Shown here: positions 14,085 through 26,811 of the stretch, piece by piece
Layout of the letters: every line of letters starts with the position of its first letter
Position numbering within the stretch: the stretch's first letter is position 1
Source of the DNA: Grifola frondosa
Lineage: Eukaryota; Basidiomycota; Agaricomycetes; Polyporales; Grifolaceae
DNA: 64,000 nt
Direction: 5' to 3'
NCBI GenBank assembly: GCA_001683735.1
Contig: LUGG01000014.1
Span: forward strand, 806,001 to 870,000
Notes under the pieces: generated by a model
The model's input: the letters and a program-made list of their open reading frames with translations, nothing else
What the model was told of the DNA's origin: nothing
Database searches by the model: none
Position numbers and translations under genes: made by a program

Positions 14085-15338
14085 ATGGATGACGCTGAAC
14101 GTATGTTGGCGCAAGCAGGTATGCGCGCACAGCAGGCAAGCCATGAGGTCATCGTCCCAGACAAGTACGTTTCCCGCCACTACATTGTCTACAGTCTTTG
14201 ACAGTCACGTAGTGGAGAAGTCATCCACATATCGTCTCTTGCTCTTTTGAAGGTGGGTGTCCCCGCTCTACTACTTCCCACTGCAGGTTCTCAAATCAAA
14301 TTTGTCTGCTGCTTAGATGCTTAAACACGGCCGTGTGGAGTACCAATGGAGGTCATGGGCCTCATGCTCGGCGAGTTCGTGGACGAGTACACAGTACAGG
14401 TCATCGACGTATTCGCCATGCCTCAGTCTGGAACATCCGTATCAGTGGAATCTGTAGATCATGTTTTCCAGCAGAAGATGGTGGACATGCTGAAGCAGAC
14501 AGGCAGGTGAGTCGTCATGATTGCCCACGAAGATGCAACTGAGACGCTGACCGCCTATAGATCGGAGACGGTGGTGGGGTGGTATCACTCACATCCAGGG
14601 TTCGGCTGCTGGTTATCAAGCGTCGACGTTAACACACAGCAGGTACGTTCACACTGGCCCCAGGCCCCGCGTAATTCTTACAAAATTTCCATGCAGTCCT
14701 TCGAGCAACTTGATACCCTTCCGTCGCCGTTGTCGTAGACCCTATACAGTCTGTCAAGGGCAAAGTCGTCATGATGCATTCCGCCTCATAAACTCTGCGA
14801 CGGTGCTGCAGGGCCAGGAGCCGCGGCAAACGACATCCAACATCGGCCACATAAATAAGCCCTCAATTCAGGCACTCATTCACGGACTTAACCGTCACTA
14901 CTACTCAATTGCTGTGAATTATCGCAAGACAGAGCTTGAACAGGCGATGCTCATGAACCTTCACAAACGCAACTGGACAGAGGGTCTCACATTGCGCGAC
15001 TTTAACAACCACAAAGAGGCAAATGAGAAGTCAATAAAGGTGCGCGGGTCAGGCTCCGGTCGAGCCCCTGTTCCCATTTGCATCGTGTGACTGCAGAGCT
15101 AACGTTAATATTGGCATCGCTTCGCGTGCCTTTTATTTAATCCTATCAGTCAATGCTCGCGCTCTCGGAAGCATACAACAAGTCCGTGCAGGAGGAGTCG
15201 ACACTCACGTCTGACCAGCTTAAGACGCGGCATGTCGGAAAGCAGGACCCAAAACGGCATCTCGAGGAGGAAGTCGAGCGGGCAATGGGGGATCAGGTGG
15301 TGCAGAATTTGGGCACAATGCTTCTCGCAGAACTGTAG
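14085..15338 (+). CDS. RPN11: 26S proteasome lid deubiquitinase Rpn11
   Basis: Rpn11 is the JAMM/MPN+ zinc metalloprotease of the 19S regulatory particle that removes ubiquitin from substrates before degradation. Conserved blocks appear in order: [34 protein letters not shown] (catalytic Glu), [16 protein letters not shown] (zinc ligands HSHP...D), [46 protein letters not shown] and the C-terminal [15 protein letters not shown], which interacts with the lid. The start at 14085 gives the short variable N-terminus. Introns lie at about 14164-14210, 14253-14315, 14508-14560, 14642-14696 and 15040-15148. Three single-base losses are needed (near 14335, 14718 and 14772). Because this gene is essential and otherwise perfectly conserved, these look like sequence errors. 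Confidence 0.93.
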
Positions 15339-15878
15339 CTATCAGATTCTCTTCCCGACGACGGACTCTCCCGACGTCAATATTGTATTGACCGTGGCGG
15401 CTTGCCTTCCTTTGGGCGACGTCTTCCCGCTGATCGCACAAGTGAGGCAGGAGCCTAGGTGCCGACGGCGAGGGTGCAGACTTGTGCAGATAACGACGTT
15501 AAACTTAGGCCCGGTGACCGTGACACGTCTCCATAATGATGGCTCGTCAATGCTAGCGGAAGCTTTCAGAGTGATCACAAGACGAGACCATGACATAACG
15601 CTAGCTTCTGTCAATGGGTAAGTAAGATGGATCTCGTCTCAGGATCATTGCAGAGGTAGCTTTGAGTTTGACCGCGGCGAGGCGACTTTGACATGGTGCG
15701 ATGGATTTTCCAATGGCGTGACTTGTGGTCTTCGGACCTTGGGCAAAGAAGGTGTTTGTGCGAGGCGCGCCCACGGCCTCCGTATTTTCGGCAATACATA
15801 CCTGCCTATTCACAGCGTCACCGAACATTCGCGGTCGACCTGGGCAGCATGAACAAACAAACCAGAAAAATGTGACAA

Positions 15879-16565
15879 TTATTTCCGGTGCTCTGGTATG
15901 AGGCCGAGCGAGCGTTTGCTCAATACTGGAATAATGCCCATCATCTTTGCCCTTCGGATAGCCTTGCCAACTCTGCGCTGGTTTCTCCACGTGAGGCCCG
16001 TCTCCGCGCGCTTTTTTATCCTGCCCATGTCGGTGACGAAGTGTGACAGAAGGACCGAATTTTGGCACTCGTTTACGGGGTCGATGTCGAGCTGATAGAA
16101 GATGTCCCTGCGACGCGAGTCAGCTGCGGAGGGTCCAAGAAGTGCGGGCTTTTTAGGGCGCAGGTCCATCATGCGGTGCTTGCGGTCATAATGATACGGG
16201 CTGACGAACTGAAGGGAGGTAAGACTTGGATTATGGTATGAGATTTTAAAAAAAGGCATGCCCGGTATGGATGGAATCCTTTGAGTGCAGAAGCATCCGC
16301 ATCAACGCCAAAAGCTAGTAAGGAGGGAAATGAGTCGAGAATGAAATCACGAGCAGCAGAGCCACATACTTTCGGCCGCGAGTGCCTGTGCTGCTTCTAC
16401 GCTATCCGCAGTTTGTGTAACGACGTCGATAATAGCATCTATGTCTGGGATGGATGCGAAGTTTACAGGGGCTGCGGGCGCCGATGAGAGGGCACGGGCT
16501 GCGGAAGGTCGGAGGAAATGTGGATGACGCCCGGCGGCGCGGAAGACACTAGAGAGAGACAGCAT
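15879..16565 (-). CDS. RSM18: Mitochondrial ribosomal protein bS18m (Rsm18/MRPS18)
   Basis: A small-subunit mitoribosome protein. The N-terminus (MLSLSSVFRAAGRHPHFLRP and the following RALSSAP) is Arg/Ser-rich and looks like a matrix-targeting presequence. The C-terminal exon carries the S18 signature: SRRRDIFYQLDIDPVNEC, LLSHFVTDMGRIKKR, TGLTWRNQRRVGKAIRRAKM and MGIIPVLSKR. The first intron begins with GTATGT just after the AQALAAE segment. A second intron ends in a clear AG before FVSPYHYDRKHRMMDL, but its donor reads GCATGC at about 16260, either a GC-AG intron or a base error. The gene is convergent with RPN11 and divergent from the RIM15 kinase. Confidence 0.85.
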
Positions 16566-17347
16566 CCGGGGGTTGTGCGGAAGAGTAGGGAGGACCTAAT
16601 TGGGAATTGTATTGAAGACAGAAAGGAGAAGACAGGGATGGTAAGAAGACATACAGAGTGGAGGGGGGTGCTAAGGACCGGACCCTGTGACTGGTCGTGA
16701 GACGGGCCAAGCTGAGGGGGTGATGGCAATTGAGACTGGGAAAGGAACAAGGTGGGATGTGTGGCACTCACTAGTGGTCAAATAGGTGGTGCACTTGTCG
16801 CAAGCAGCGCGAACTACTGCAGCCTTCTCGTCGACGTCGGCGTCGTGCTCAGGCTCAAGTCTTGAGCGTCACGGACCCCGGACATCACCAGTCGATCATT
16901 GCATCACACGACCCCGGACACGCCCCGTGTAATATTATTATACATCATTTGCCTCGTGCTGAGCACGAACGGCGAGCACATAAGATAAGGATTGGAGAGC
17001 ATTAGAGAGCATCATATGACTGGAATGGAAGAGGAACAGATCAAATGTACACTAAATACAGAGGACTGGCGTGTGTGTGAATCACATATGTCACACACGA
17101 CGGAAACGTCTCGGCCCAAGGATTTGGGCCATCTCTGCGGTCACCAAGTCCAACTCTGAATCCTACCAACGTCTCCAAGCCACCGCCTGGTCCCCGTCCT
17201 ATCTCTCTATCAATCCCTCATGTTACCCTTCAACTGATTCATCCCTCTCGCTATCCTGTTTCACTTTCGTCTCTCTGCTTTCATCCTTCTCCTCGCCGCT
17301 GATCCCCTTACCCGCGGCAGCTTCCTCCCCTACAGTACGGGCCCTCT
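16566..17347. promoter_or_regulatory. Shared intergenic region, bS18m and RIM15-like genes
   Basis: About 780 bp lie between divergent genes. Near 16855-16925 a direct repeat of ACCCCGGACA-type sequence occurs twice (GACCCCGGACATC and GACCCCGGACACG). Pyrimidine-rich leader sequence (CTCTCTG, TCCTTCTCCTCG) precedes the kinase start at 17348. No TATA box stands out. Confidence 0.4.
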
Positions 17348-20300
17348 ATGTCAGAGCAGGGCTTGTCTCGAAGACAACCCCCAAGTCCCCTGGTCTTTTC
17401 CCCGGAAACAGTCTTGAACTCAATCCAGTCTCAGCCAAGCACCAGCAGCAGCGCACCTACTTCTCATGGCGGCTCCGGATCCAACACTGTTTCTATGCCC
17501 TTCGTCAGGCGCCATGTAACACGTCGCCTCAAGGCCGCAAAGCAGGAGTGCGACAAGGAGCTCCAGCGCGTCACCAACTCCATCACCGCCTTTTTCGAGG
17601 AACGTCTCAGGGAGGGCGAACACGAACAGGAGTCCGAGCGAGAACAGCGTGAGCTCGACCGTGGACGTGATCGGGAGTCTCAGTTCGGTGATGCCGAACC
17701 CCTTCGCGAGCCCTTTGTCCTCCAGCCTGCAGAGCTTCGTTCTGCATTGCAGTTCGATGACGTTAGCTCTGATGGCGGATACGAGGCAGAACCAGAGGGC
17801 AGCTATCACAGCAGACAACGTGCGTCTCTCGACGAGGAACGTCCTGACCAGCCTACGCTGACCCATTGGTCTTCGTCTCCTGGGCTTCTCACAGCGTCCG
17901 CCTCCACAAGTCCCTCCTCTTTGCGGAGACATCCCACGCTTCCTCGCGATAAAGTCGTTAACGCCGTCATTTCTAGCACAGGTACTTCCAGCCCCGCTAG
18001 CGCCCTCACTACGCCGCCTCCGGAAATGGCGAGCCCTCGCAAGCAGAGCAACGCACAGAATGGACAATGGGCTGGCCAGAGCTTGGCTTCGCGCCGCTTG
18101 TCACGAACTATCCATATCCCCGTCCGCCCTCCTCGCTCTGGTCAAAGCTCCCGATCGACTTCGCGTTCGCGCTCCCCTCTTCCTCGCCCCATTTATGCCG
18201 AATCCAGTACCACCTCAAACCGTCGGTCCTCACGTATTCTCGTCGACGATCCCATCGACCCGATCATGACCACGCTTTACGAAATCATTTCTGTGGCTAC
18301 CGATGTAACAGACATGTCACTCAACCAGCTCACCGCGAACCCCAAGGTCTGCGAAGGGCTCGTCCAGCGTGTGCAGAACATTGGCAAGGCGTGGGACGAG
18401 CACCCCGACTGGCATGGGCGCAACTGGTATGTTCAGGTGCTGCTCGCAGTCGCGAGTCTCAGCCGAGTCGTCGAGTGGTGGGAGGCGGAGAAACAGTTCT
18501 GGAACTTCGACGACAACGACGACGAGCAGGAAGAGCCGCTCACGTTCGTCATGAAGCCCGCGGACGAAGTGGTCCCTGCGCACGCGCCGTCGACTCGTCC
18601 CGAGCAGGAAGCGAGCGCATTCAAGATTCCTGCTGAGGACGAGAGCAGATTGCGGCCTTATCGGACTACGAGCCAGGGTCGCCGGTCTAGGGACGAGGTG
18701 ACCAAGGATCTGTCCATGACGCCTTCGCATAAAGAACCCGAGCATGCACGGCTCACTTCGAAGTTCTCAGACAATACGGAGTCGGCGCGGGTGCTAGCGA
18801 CAGAACGTTTACGATTGCAAGCCGAGACAGCTCAGAACCAGAACATTGTCATGGAGCTCAGTCTAGATGGAGATCACTTAATTTGGATTAACTATGCTTG
18901 GCGCAGCGTTGTTGGGTAAGTCATCCTTCCATTCGCGCGTACGGTTCTCCAAAGCGGAGTTCTCACACTCTCCCTTCCTCACAATTATAGGTCGGATCCG
19001 GAGGACTATTATGGGACACGGGTCTCAAGGCTTCTCGCACCCTCCGACTGGCACGTCTTTCGGGATGCTACTCGACGTCTCCAAGAAGATGACTCGCACA
19101 CGGTAGAGGTCAGATTCAGGCTCAGGGTATACGATGCCGACCTGGACCCCTCTTCCCCCAACGCGCTGTACCAGGGTATGCAAGGCATCGGCATGTTGAT
19201 GGTCGACCGCGAGGATGGGCGGCCATCACATTCGATGTGGGTCGTCAAGCCCGTGGGCCAGCCGGAGTATCTCCAGGCACCCCCCTCTATCCTGCTTGAG
19301 ACAGGCGAGATTGGCGACGAGCCAGCGTCCGCAGAAGTCGCGCAGGTGGGGTTCGGGAGCCGTGCCACCATCGAACCCGTCACACCATTTCCTGTCGCAC
19401 GCCCAATTAACACGGCGCTCATACTGTGCCGGATATGCGAGTGCAGCGTGCCGCAGTGGTTCTTCGAGAAACACAACGAGACATGCAGTGAGGTGCACCG
19501 GCTGGAGGGGAGATCGGGGAGTGCAACGACTCGATTGCGGAGCTGCGTAGCACTATCCGCGAGCTGCAGAGTGCGATGGACCGCACGTCGCCCATGACGG
19601 TACCTGAGTACCGTGGGATGCCGATCTTCACGCCATCGACGTCCCCCGGCTCGTCGTCGCCCCTGCAATTGCTCCGTGCGCCATTGAAGATGAAGCGCAT
19701 GAGCGTGAAGAAGCTGCAGCGACAGGTGTTGGAGCAGCTGGAGGATATTCTGCAGCTCGCTGCCGAAGTATCTGTTCCTGCGCTCAAAGAGGAAGAGTCG
19801 ACGGAGCCGATTGAGCGCCAGCGGCTGCTTTCGCCCGGGTCCGAGCGGAAGATGTCGCAAGTGCGCCGATGGAACAAGCCTACTATCGAAGACGCGGCGC
19901 TGACACAGCTCGTGGACGATGCGGAGCGCGTAATGCGGCAGAAAATCGACAACGTTGTGCGTATGCAGAATACGATCAAGTATTCGGAGAAGATTCGCCA
20001 AGAGTGGGAAGAAAAGGTCGAGCAGACGCTGGCTTCCTTGGAAGGTGAGGAGGAAGAAGAGGAAGAGGAAGAGCAGGATGAGGGCGAGGGCGAAGACGAG
20101 GAGTACCGGAGGGAGGATGATTACTCCAGCACGACGTCCGAGTATGCCTTCACCGGTCAACCATCTTCCTCGGATCCTACACCTCTGGCCTCTGCTTCTC
20201 CTGTTCCGTTCAGGATCGAGCGAGAACGCAGCACCAGTGGAGCCAGCCTGACTAGTATCCCATCGATGACTGCAATACCAATTCCGGCATACTGGCAATC

Positions 20301-23261
20301 AGCCAGTACCTACCAGACACGATCGTCAACGCCGTCGTCGATATCCTCTCCCCTCGCTCTTGCTGCACCTATTGTTGCATCAAATGCCGCTGAAGAGCAA
20401 CCGCCGCCGATGGATTTGAATGAACCGTGTTCGGGCGTGACGATCAGAGCGCGGCGGTCGCCTCAGAATCTCGAGCCCAAGCTTTTCATTACCCCTCCCC
20501 TTTCGCCTATGGTTTCCCCTCAGGACTCAACTGCGAGCCGTCGTCTGCACCGCCGGCACTCCACAGCGCAGCCCGTCATCAGCCCAACGAGTTCCGTGTC
20601 CGGCATACCACTTTCTCCTCGTCTTCCCTCTGTTGCGCCTCTGTCCCGGACGACGCCTACATCGATTAAAGATTTCGAGATCATCAAGCCGATCAGTAAG
20701 GGTGCCTTTGGCTCCGTTTTCCTTGCGAAGAAGAAAGTCACTGGCGACTACTTTGCGATCAAGGTGCTGAAGAAAGCTGACATGATAGCGAAGAATCAGA
20801 TCACCAACGTTAAGGCGGAGCGGATGATTCTCATGAAACAGGCCGAGTCTCCTTTCGTGGCGAAACTTTACTTCACATTCCAGAGCAAAGAGAATCTATA
20901 CCTGGTTATGGAATACCTGAATGGTGGTGACTGTGCTGCACTCATCAAGTCTCTTGGCTCCCTGCCTGAGGAATGGACGAGGAACTATATCGCAGAAGTT
21001 GTTCTTGGACTGGAGTATCTCCATCAGCGTGGAATTGTACATCGGTATGGATGACGTTTAACTTTCATCTGGCGTGTAGCTTATGCACTTTGCAGTGACC
21101 TAAAACCTGATAATTTGCTAATCGACCAGCACGGTCACCTGAAGCTCACTGATTTTGGTCTGAGCAGAATCGGTCTCCTAGGCCGTCAAACACGCGTGGC
21201 ACCGGCGCTGTTCGAGCGCGGGCTCCGCACACATGCCCGAGCAGCCCGAGCTCCCGACCGCCATCCATTGATGCCGCATACATGTCGTCTTCGCCAATGT
21301 TCACGACCGAGTTACTGCCAGGAGGAAGTTCATACTTCAACCAGAAGACACAATCGGTTTCTGGCATCGGATCGTCGCCTTGTCTACCCATTACAGATGA
21401 CCACAGCGAATCAAGCGGCTCAGAGTCTCTATCTTTGGGCTTCTTACCGTTTCGCCGAAATGGTAACACCAGGCAGTTGTCTGACAGTCCTCTGCAATCA
21501 TTCGCGACGGAGCTTACAAATGACCTCCGCTCCCATCCAACACCAGGTGGAACGAGCCCTGGCGACCAGAAGGTCGTCGGTACTCCGGATTACCTTGCCC
21601 CTGAGACAATTCTTGGTTTGCGTGGTGACGACGCTGCAGTCGATTGGGTCAGTTTCTAATCAACATAAAGTTGACCACTGCTTATTGTTTTTCTGCTACA
21701 GTGGGCTCTGGGTGTGATTACTTACGAGTTCCTCTATGGTATCCCACCGTTCCATGATGAGACGCCCGAAAAGGTTTTTGAGAACATCCTCTCTGGACAT
21801 ATTGATTGGCATGAGGATTATATAGAATGCTCGCCGGAGGCTCGGGACTTCATGCAGCGATTGATGACTCTTGACCCAACGCAACGGCTTGGTGCTAATG
21901 GCGCGGACGAGGTGAAGGCACATCCATTCTTCGCGGGAATCGATTGGGACAAGGTCACTACGACCGAGGCCGCGTTCATTCCTCAAGTCACGGATCCGGA
22001 ATCTACTGATTACTTTGACCCTCGCGGGGCTGTTCTTCAATTGTTTCACGAGGGTGACCAACCTGCATTTACGCCCAACGTTGCTTCGGATGGCTCAGGG
22101 TCAAGTCCAGATGCGACCTCGCATCCAGCTACCGCCCCTGTGCCCATCCATCGTGACGTGACCGCCTCACCCTCGGACGACGACTTCGGGTCCTTCAGCT
22201 TCAAGAACCTTCCCGTCCTGAAGCAAGCTAACGAGGACATGATCCGCAAACTGAAGACCGATCAACTCTCTCCCCTACCTCAGGCGCTTTCCGAGCCTTC
22301 GAACATGCACGTGCGGCGACGCAGTATCTCAACTCGAGTGAAGAAACCGTCCAGCGTAGTAACGACGGTTGAAGCTGGGAAGATCGTGCCGACTAATCCT
22401 CCCTCTCCTGCGACATCTACTTCATCCATATCCTCCTCCGTATCCCGCGGTCCTCCAACGCCTGGTAGTGCAGGCAGCCACGTTCGCAAGCCCTCCGAGT
22501 ATGGCGCGGTCGAGCGGTTCAAACAGCACAATCACTTTGATGACGGTATCCGTCGCAACTCCATGCCAAGCCGTCTGCGGACTGCCTCCGTCTCTACCAA
22601 CGGGGAAGGGTCCATCTCTGATTCTTGGGCGGCGAGCGCTTCGCAGGCTTCTGGCCACTACGAAGTGACCACGCCTCCATCCTCAGTTGTCTCGATCGAC
22701 TTGAAAAGGGCGCCAGATCCGAACGATCGTGCGGTGACTTGCCTGTTGGCAGAGGACAACCCCATCACGGCGAAAATCATCGAGACGCTGCTCATCCGCC
22801 TTGGATGTCGATGTGTGGTGGTTGCAGATGGTTCTGAGGCTATCAGTGTCGCTATGGGTGATATCAGTACGTGTACCTTGTCGCTGTCTCAACGCTGTCA
22901 TAGACTGACAGGATTCAAACAGAGTTCGATTGCATCCTCATGGACCTTCATATGCCCATACGTGAGTACGCTAGAGCAGCTATACGATGGTTGTGCTAAT
23001 CTGTTATTTCCAGTCGATGGTGAAGGCGCAGCGCGGTATATCAAAAGCACCAACAATAAGAATGCGAACACACCCATAATCGCTGTGAGCGCTTACAGCG
23101 CTTCTGACGCTATCGACAGCAATAACCATACGCTGTTTTCGGCCTACATCGCGAAACCTGTTCAGAAGGCCGACTTACTGGCGGCAATGCGACATCTTGG
23201 GTTCAAAACGTCCACCGTACAAGGACGTGGGCTCGGCGCAAAAGTGGCGCCTGCACGATAA
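17348..23261 (+). CDS. RIM15: RIM15-like PAS / zinc-finger / AGC kinase / receiver protein
   Basis: Rim15 is the greatwall-family kinase that triggers the quiescence programme when TORC1 and PKA signals fall. Domain order matches the family. A Ser-rich N-terminus is followed by a PAS-like domain (about 18850-19200). A C2HC zinc finger (ILCRICECSVPQWFFEKHN, about 19417) and an acidic Glu tract (20040-20100) come next. The kinase starts near 20670: G-loop ISKGAFGSV, FAIKVLKK, HRDLKPDN split by an intron at 21045-21096, and LTDFGLS. A long Ser-rich insertion of roughly 100 residues precedes GTPDYLAPE, as in greatwall kinases. Ser/Pro-rich sequence follows, then a C-terminal receiver (about 22735-23200) with the phosphoacceptor Asp in CILMDLHMPI and the Lys in IAKPVQK. 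Two base losses are inferred, near 19507 (G run) and 21191-21196. Confidence 0.9.
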
Positions 23262-23918
23262 CACACTTATTCATGTATTGACGATTTGTTCTCCCTCACT
23301 CGTTAGCTCTCTATTTCTCCGTTTCGATATCTCTGCATCGCCGTCTGGGTCCCTGCTTCGTTTTCGTCCACATCTGCTCATGTCATGCCTGTCCATACTC
23401 CATCTCCCATTTTCCACATAACCACATCATCATGCAATCTCTTCTCATCGCATTTCGCTCTGATCTCCACCATTCCAACCCATCCCCCATCCGCCCTGCA
23501 TAATCTCCCTCTACTCTGCATTTTTGTAAGCTAGAGCTATAGCTACCTATACTTGTGTTATTATATTTCGCGTTCTCGGGTCGTCGTGGTTCATCCAATG
23601 ACCTCGAGTTTCAACGGAATTATGGTTTTGTGGCAGCTGCTTGTGTCCTGGATATGCCAAATGGATTAAGTGTTGAAAGTCGAACTTTTGAATGTCGAAA
23701 TATTGAATTGTTGAACGTCAAACATGAGTGGCGCAGGTGGCGGTGCATTAAATTATGAGCGTTTTCCGCCCCGCGTCTGAGCCTGAGAGACTCGGACGAC
23801 TCAGTTTATCTCTTTCGTTTCTACTTATAAAGCGTATCTATATGTTTTGTCCTCGTTGCTGTATCTCGAATCCGTCTAGTCACTTGTAGCTTAGAAGCCT
23901 GTTATCGCATTGCCGTCC
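23262..23918. other. Intergenic region after RIM15-like gene
   Basis: Pyrimidine-rich 3' region of the kinase, then an AT-rich spacer. TATAAA-like sequence (ACTTATAAAGCG, about 23823) lies about 90 bp upstream of the next ATG and may be its TATA box. No gene is seen. Confidence 0.5.
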
Positions 23919-26188
23919 ATGCCTTCCCCGGGTCCATGGCGAGACAACGGCCCATACCCTCCCTTCCCAACTCATGCTCCCTATACTCCTCGCAGTTCCC
24001 AAATCAGCTTTCCCAACGTCTCTCCTCAGCAATACCAGCAGCCTGCCTTCTACAACCATGCACTCTCCCATCCTAGGTCTTACAGCCCCCCGCCCGAGTT
24101 CCCTCGTCCAAGTATCCCCGCGAGTTTGGTGCCAGGCGCTGCACCCCATTCGCCAGGTTTTCTCAATTCCAGGACCCACTCTAATAACATGCTCTTCCAG
24201 AATATAGATAATGCCTACCATCTCCCTCGCCGTCACACAAAGTCTTCCCCCCCGCCTCCCTTGCCCAAGAAACCGGAGTTCGCCAACCCCCGCTACCTCC
24301 CAAGCCACCAATGTCTTCCCCTACTGTTCCGCAACACGACATTTACCCCTCTCGTGTTTCCGCTACCTTCCAGTTCCCATCTCTCGCTTCTCCACCATTA
24401 ATGCCTCCCTCGCCTGCCCCGCCTGTTCCACCGACCCCCATGGCGAGGGATGAGGATGAAGTGCTCAAACAAGTGCTGGAGCTATCCGCTAGGGAGTCTG
24501 AACGGCATAGAAGACAGACTTGTGCACAGGAAGACGAAGAACTCGCTCGTGCTCTCACAGAATCGCTCAGGACTGCGTCTGCTTCTCCTCCGCTGCCGTC
24601 TGTCCAGATGTCTCCAATCTTCGACCAAACAACATTAGTCTCTTCACCTGTGCCGTTTTCTGCTCGCTTGCCGGAGTCAGATGTGTCTTACTTCCCCCCT
24701 TATCCACAGCCTCTGAGCATGTCATTATCTTCTCTTGATGTTCGTGACTTTCCTACCGGTCATTCTAGCTCCAGCCACCCTAACAGCGCATCGCAAATAT
24801 CGGACGACGAGGCTATGGCTAGAAGGCTGGAAGAGGAGGAACGAGCTGTTCAGCAGCGAGAACAGCAACAGCAAGAAGAACGGCACCGGTCTGCAGACAC
24901 CCCTTATGCTTCGGCGCAGGAACCCCCCCTTCCGCAGTATGAGGAGGCAGTTTCCTCTCCGTCTAAGCCTGCACCGATCTTTAATCCTGCAGCATCACTG
25001 CCTCTCCTCTCACCTTCTAATGTATCATATTCTGCTCCAAGATCTAGACCGCCGTCTCCTCCCTCCATAGCTAGAGCTGTGTCGGATAGCGCTGCTGTGG
25101 ACTCGCTAGAAAGTCTGGATCGTGGAGCAAGTGGTCGTTCGCAGTCGTTTGGAGCACGGGTTCTACTACCTCTGGTAATGTGGACCCTCTTTCACCTCCC
25201 ATACTAGGAAATCGTAGACTGTCGTCTACAGCATCGTCGAATCTGCCGGTAGTAGAGGAAGCATTGCCGACCAGTGCTAATCATGCAAGTGAACCGGCTA
25301 CTCCCGGGAGCAACCAGTACGTCGATACGGAGCTGCTTCTAGGAGTTTGTAAGTCACAATTGCAATCACACTTCCAATATTTGTTGAAGGTAGTGGTTAC
25401 TACATAGCTCTCGGGTTTGGCGTCCCGACCATTAGTGCCCAGCTGACACCAATGCAAGGGCCCATACCTAATGTCATCGCCTTGCCTTACGGCCGCTGTC
25501 CGCCTTTCCATATCCGTGCACCGAGCTGGCGGTCTCTCCTGAAGCTTATGGCGAGACTGAGCGGCACACGACTGGAACCGACCATCGAAGCTATGGCTGT
25601 TGTGAAGACGGCGATGAAGCTGCGCATCGTTGTTTCCTTCGTAAAGGCATGACAACTACCTGACTCATGTAATAATGCTGACAATATATTCCGCAGGTGC
25701 ATCACGCATCCTCGGAATGGCAAACCATTGTGTACATGACCATCGACCATCCGATTCCCGCAAACGCGCCAACAGGTTGGAAGTATCGCAACGGCGACAC
25801 GGGCTCGCTTCCATGGTCATACACGCTGTCCTCTCCCCCGCCGTTTCTGCGAGATGGCTCGGACGCCCCCATGTCGAAGTTTTACACGATTCCGTGCACA
25901 CAGGAGACGCCGTTCCCAACGCTCCCAATTAATTTCCCGGACCTGGCGACATACCTCGCGTCGGCGCTGGACGACTCTCGCGGCGCGATGCACGATAGCT
26001 CCAGCGGGTTGCGCCGGCTTGCGAAGTGCATCGACACGTTTTACCCCGGCGACCATGAGGAGGAGCGCTCGGGAATGCGGCAAAGACTGAAGAACTTCGT
26101 GGGCATAGGGAGCAGGTCGTCCAGGGATCGAAACGCGGAGACGTTCGACCTCGTCACGCCCTTTGTCGCAGACGATTTTGGACGGTGA
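23919..26188 (+). CDS. Proline-rich protein with ubiquitin-interacting motifs, unknown function
   Basis: A fungal protein of about 700 residues. The N-terminus is Pro/Ser/Tyr-rich with PPPPLPKK-type SH3-ligand sequence. One clear UIM is EDEELARALTESLRT (about 24530). Two weaker UIM-like helices flank it: DEDEVLKQVLELSARESE (about 24451) and SDDEAMARRLEEEERAV (about 24799), the latter running into a Gln/Glu-rich coiled coil. A PPLPQYEEAV motif (about 24930) is a possible WW or arrestin ligand. The C-terminal third (25410-26188) is a folded-looking, Trp-containing domain I cannot name. Introns lie near 25348-25408 and 25646-25697. Frame corrections are needed in the C run at 24286-24291 and the G run at 25158-25160. 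A role in ubiquitin-dependent trafficking is inference. Confidence 0.7.
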
Positions 26189-26811
26189 CCTCGGTGTCGG
26201 CGGCGTTGCTTCGACGTCGCTCTCTTTGAGCCTCTGGCGAATTTTGCCCAGAGCAGCGGACTGGCCCTTACACTTGAATACGCACCCGGACTGTAATCCT
26301 TAATCCAGATCTCGCTGGCATTTGGTATATGTTTTCGCACTTACTTTGATATGGACACCTGCTAGCCGTATCGTACAGGCTTAATTTAAGTACGGGTAAC
26401 TTATGTTCTGAGTGCTGGTGTCCTTCCGTAAGGAATTCCTGTCCAGCTTTAGTCTCCGTTGCTGACCATATTATAGGCGGTTGATGACAATCGATTGATC
26501 AACCTTTGTATAATGTCCAGCTTCAAAGCCAGGCTATTGGTTGGTGTGGATTTGTCCTATGTAATCCTCGACACGCACGTTTTGTAAGAGATACGTTTCC
26601 CCGCCATTTGATAATAAATTTGCTAGCCTCTGATTACGGTCGTTGAGAAGTTGATTTGCTGCGGAGAACACGTGCATGACGAAGCTAGATTAAGGAGCGC
26701 TTGGCAACAGCTGGCGGCCGCGGGGTTTTGTCATTTTTCAGAGTGCAGCTCGTTATTACAATGCCTCCTCTCTCTAGCCTATCAGTCTACTTTCTAATCT
26801 CTCAGTGAGCC
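26189..26811. other. Intergenic region
   Basis: AT-balanced spacer between two genes on the same strand. No open frame with recognisable product. A TC-rich leader immediately precedes the ATG at 26812. Confidence 0.5.

Noticed and set aside
19009..20298. 429-codon minus-strand frame antisense to the RIM15-like gene
   Set aside because: Low-complexity Leu/Arg-rich product; it is the shadow of the GC-rich coding strand, whose PAS, zinc-finger and kinase motifs are unambiguous.
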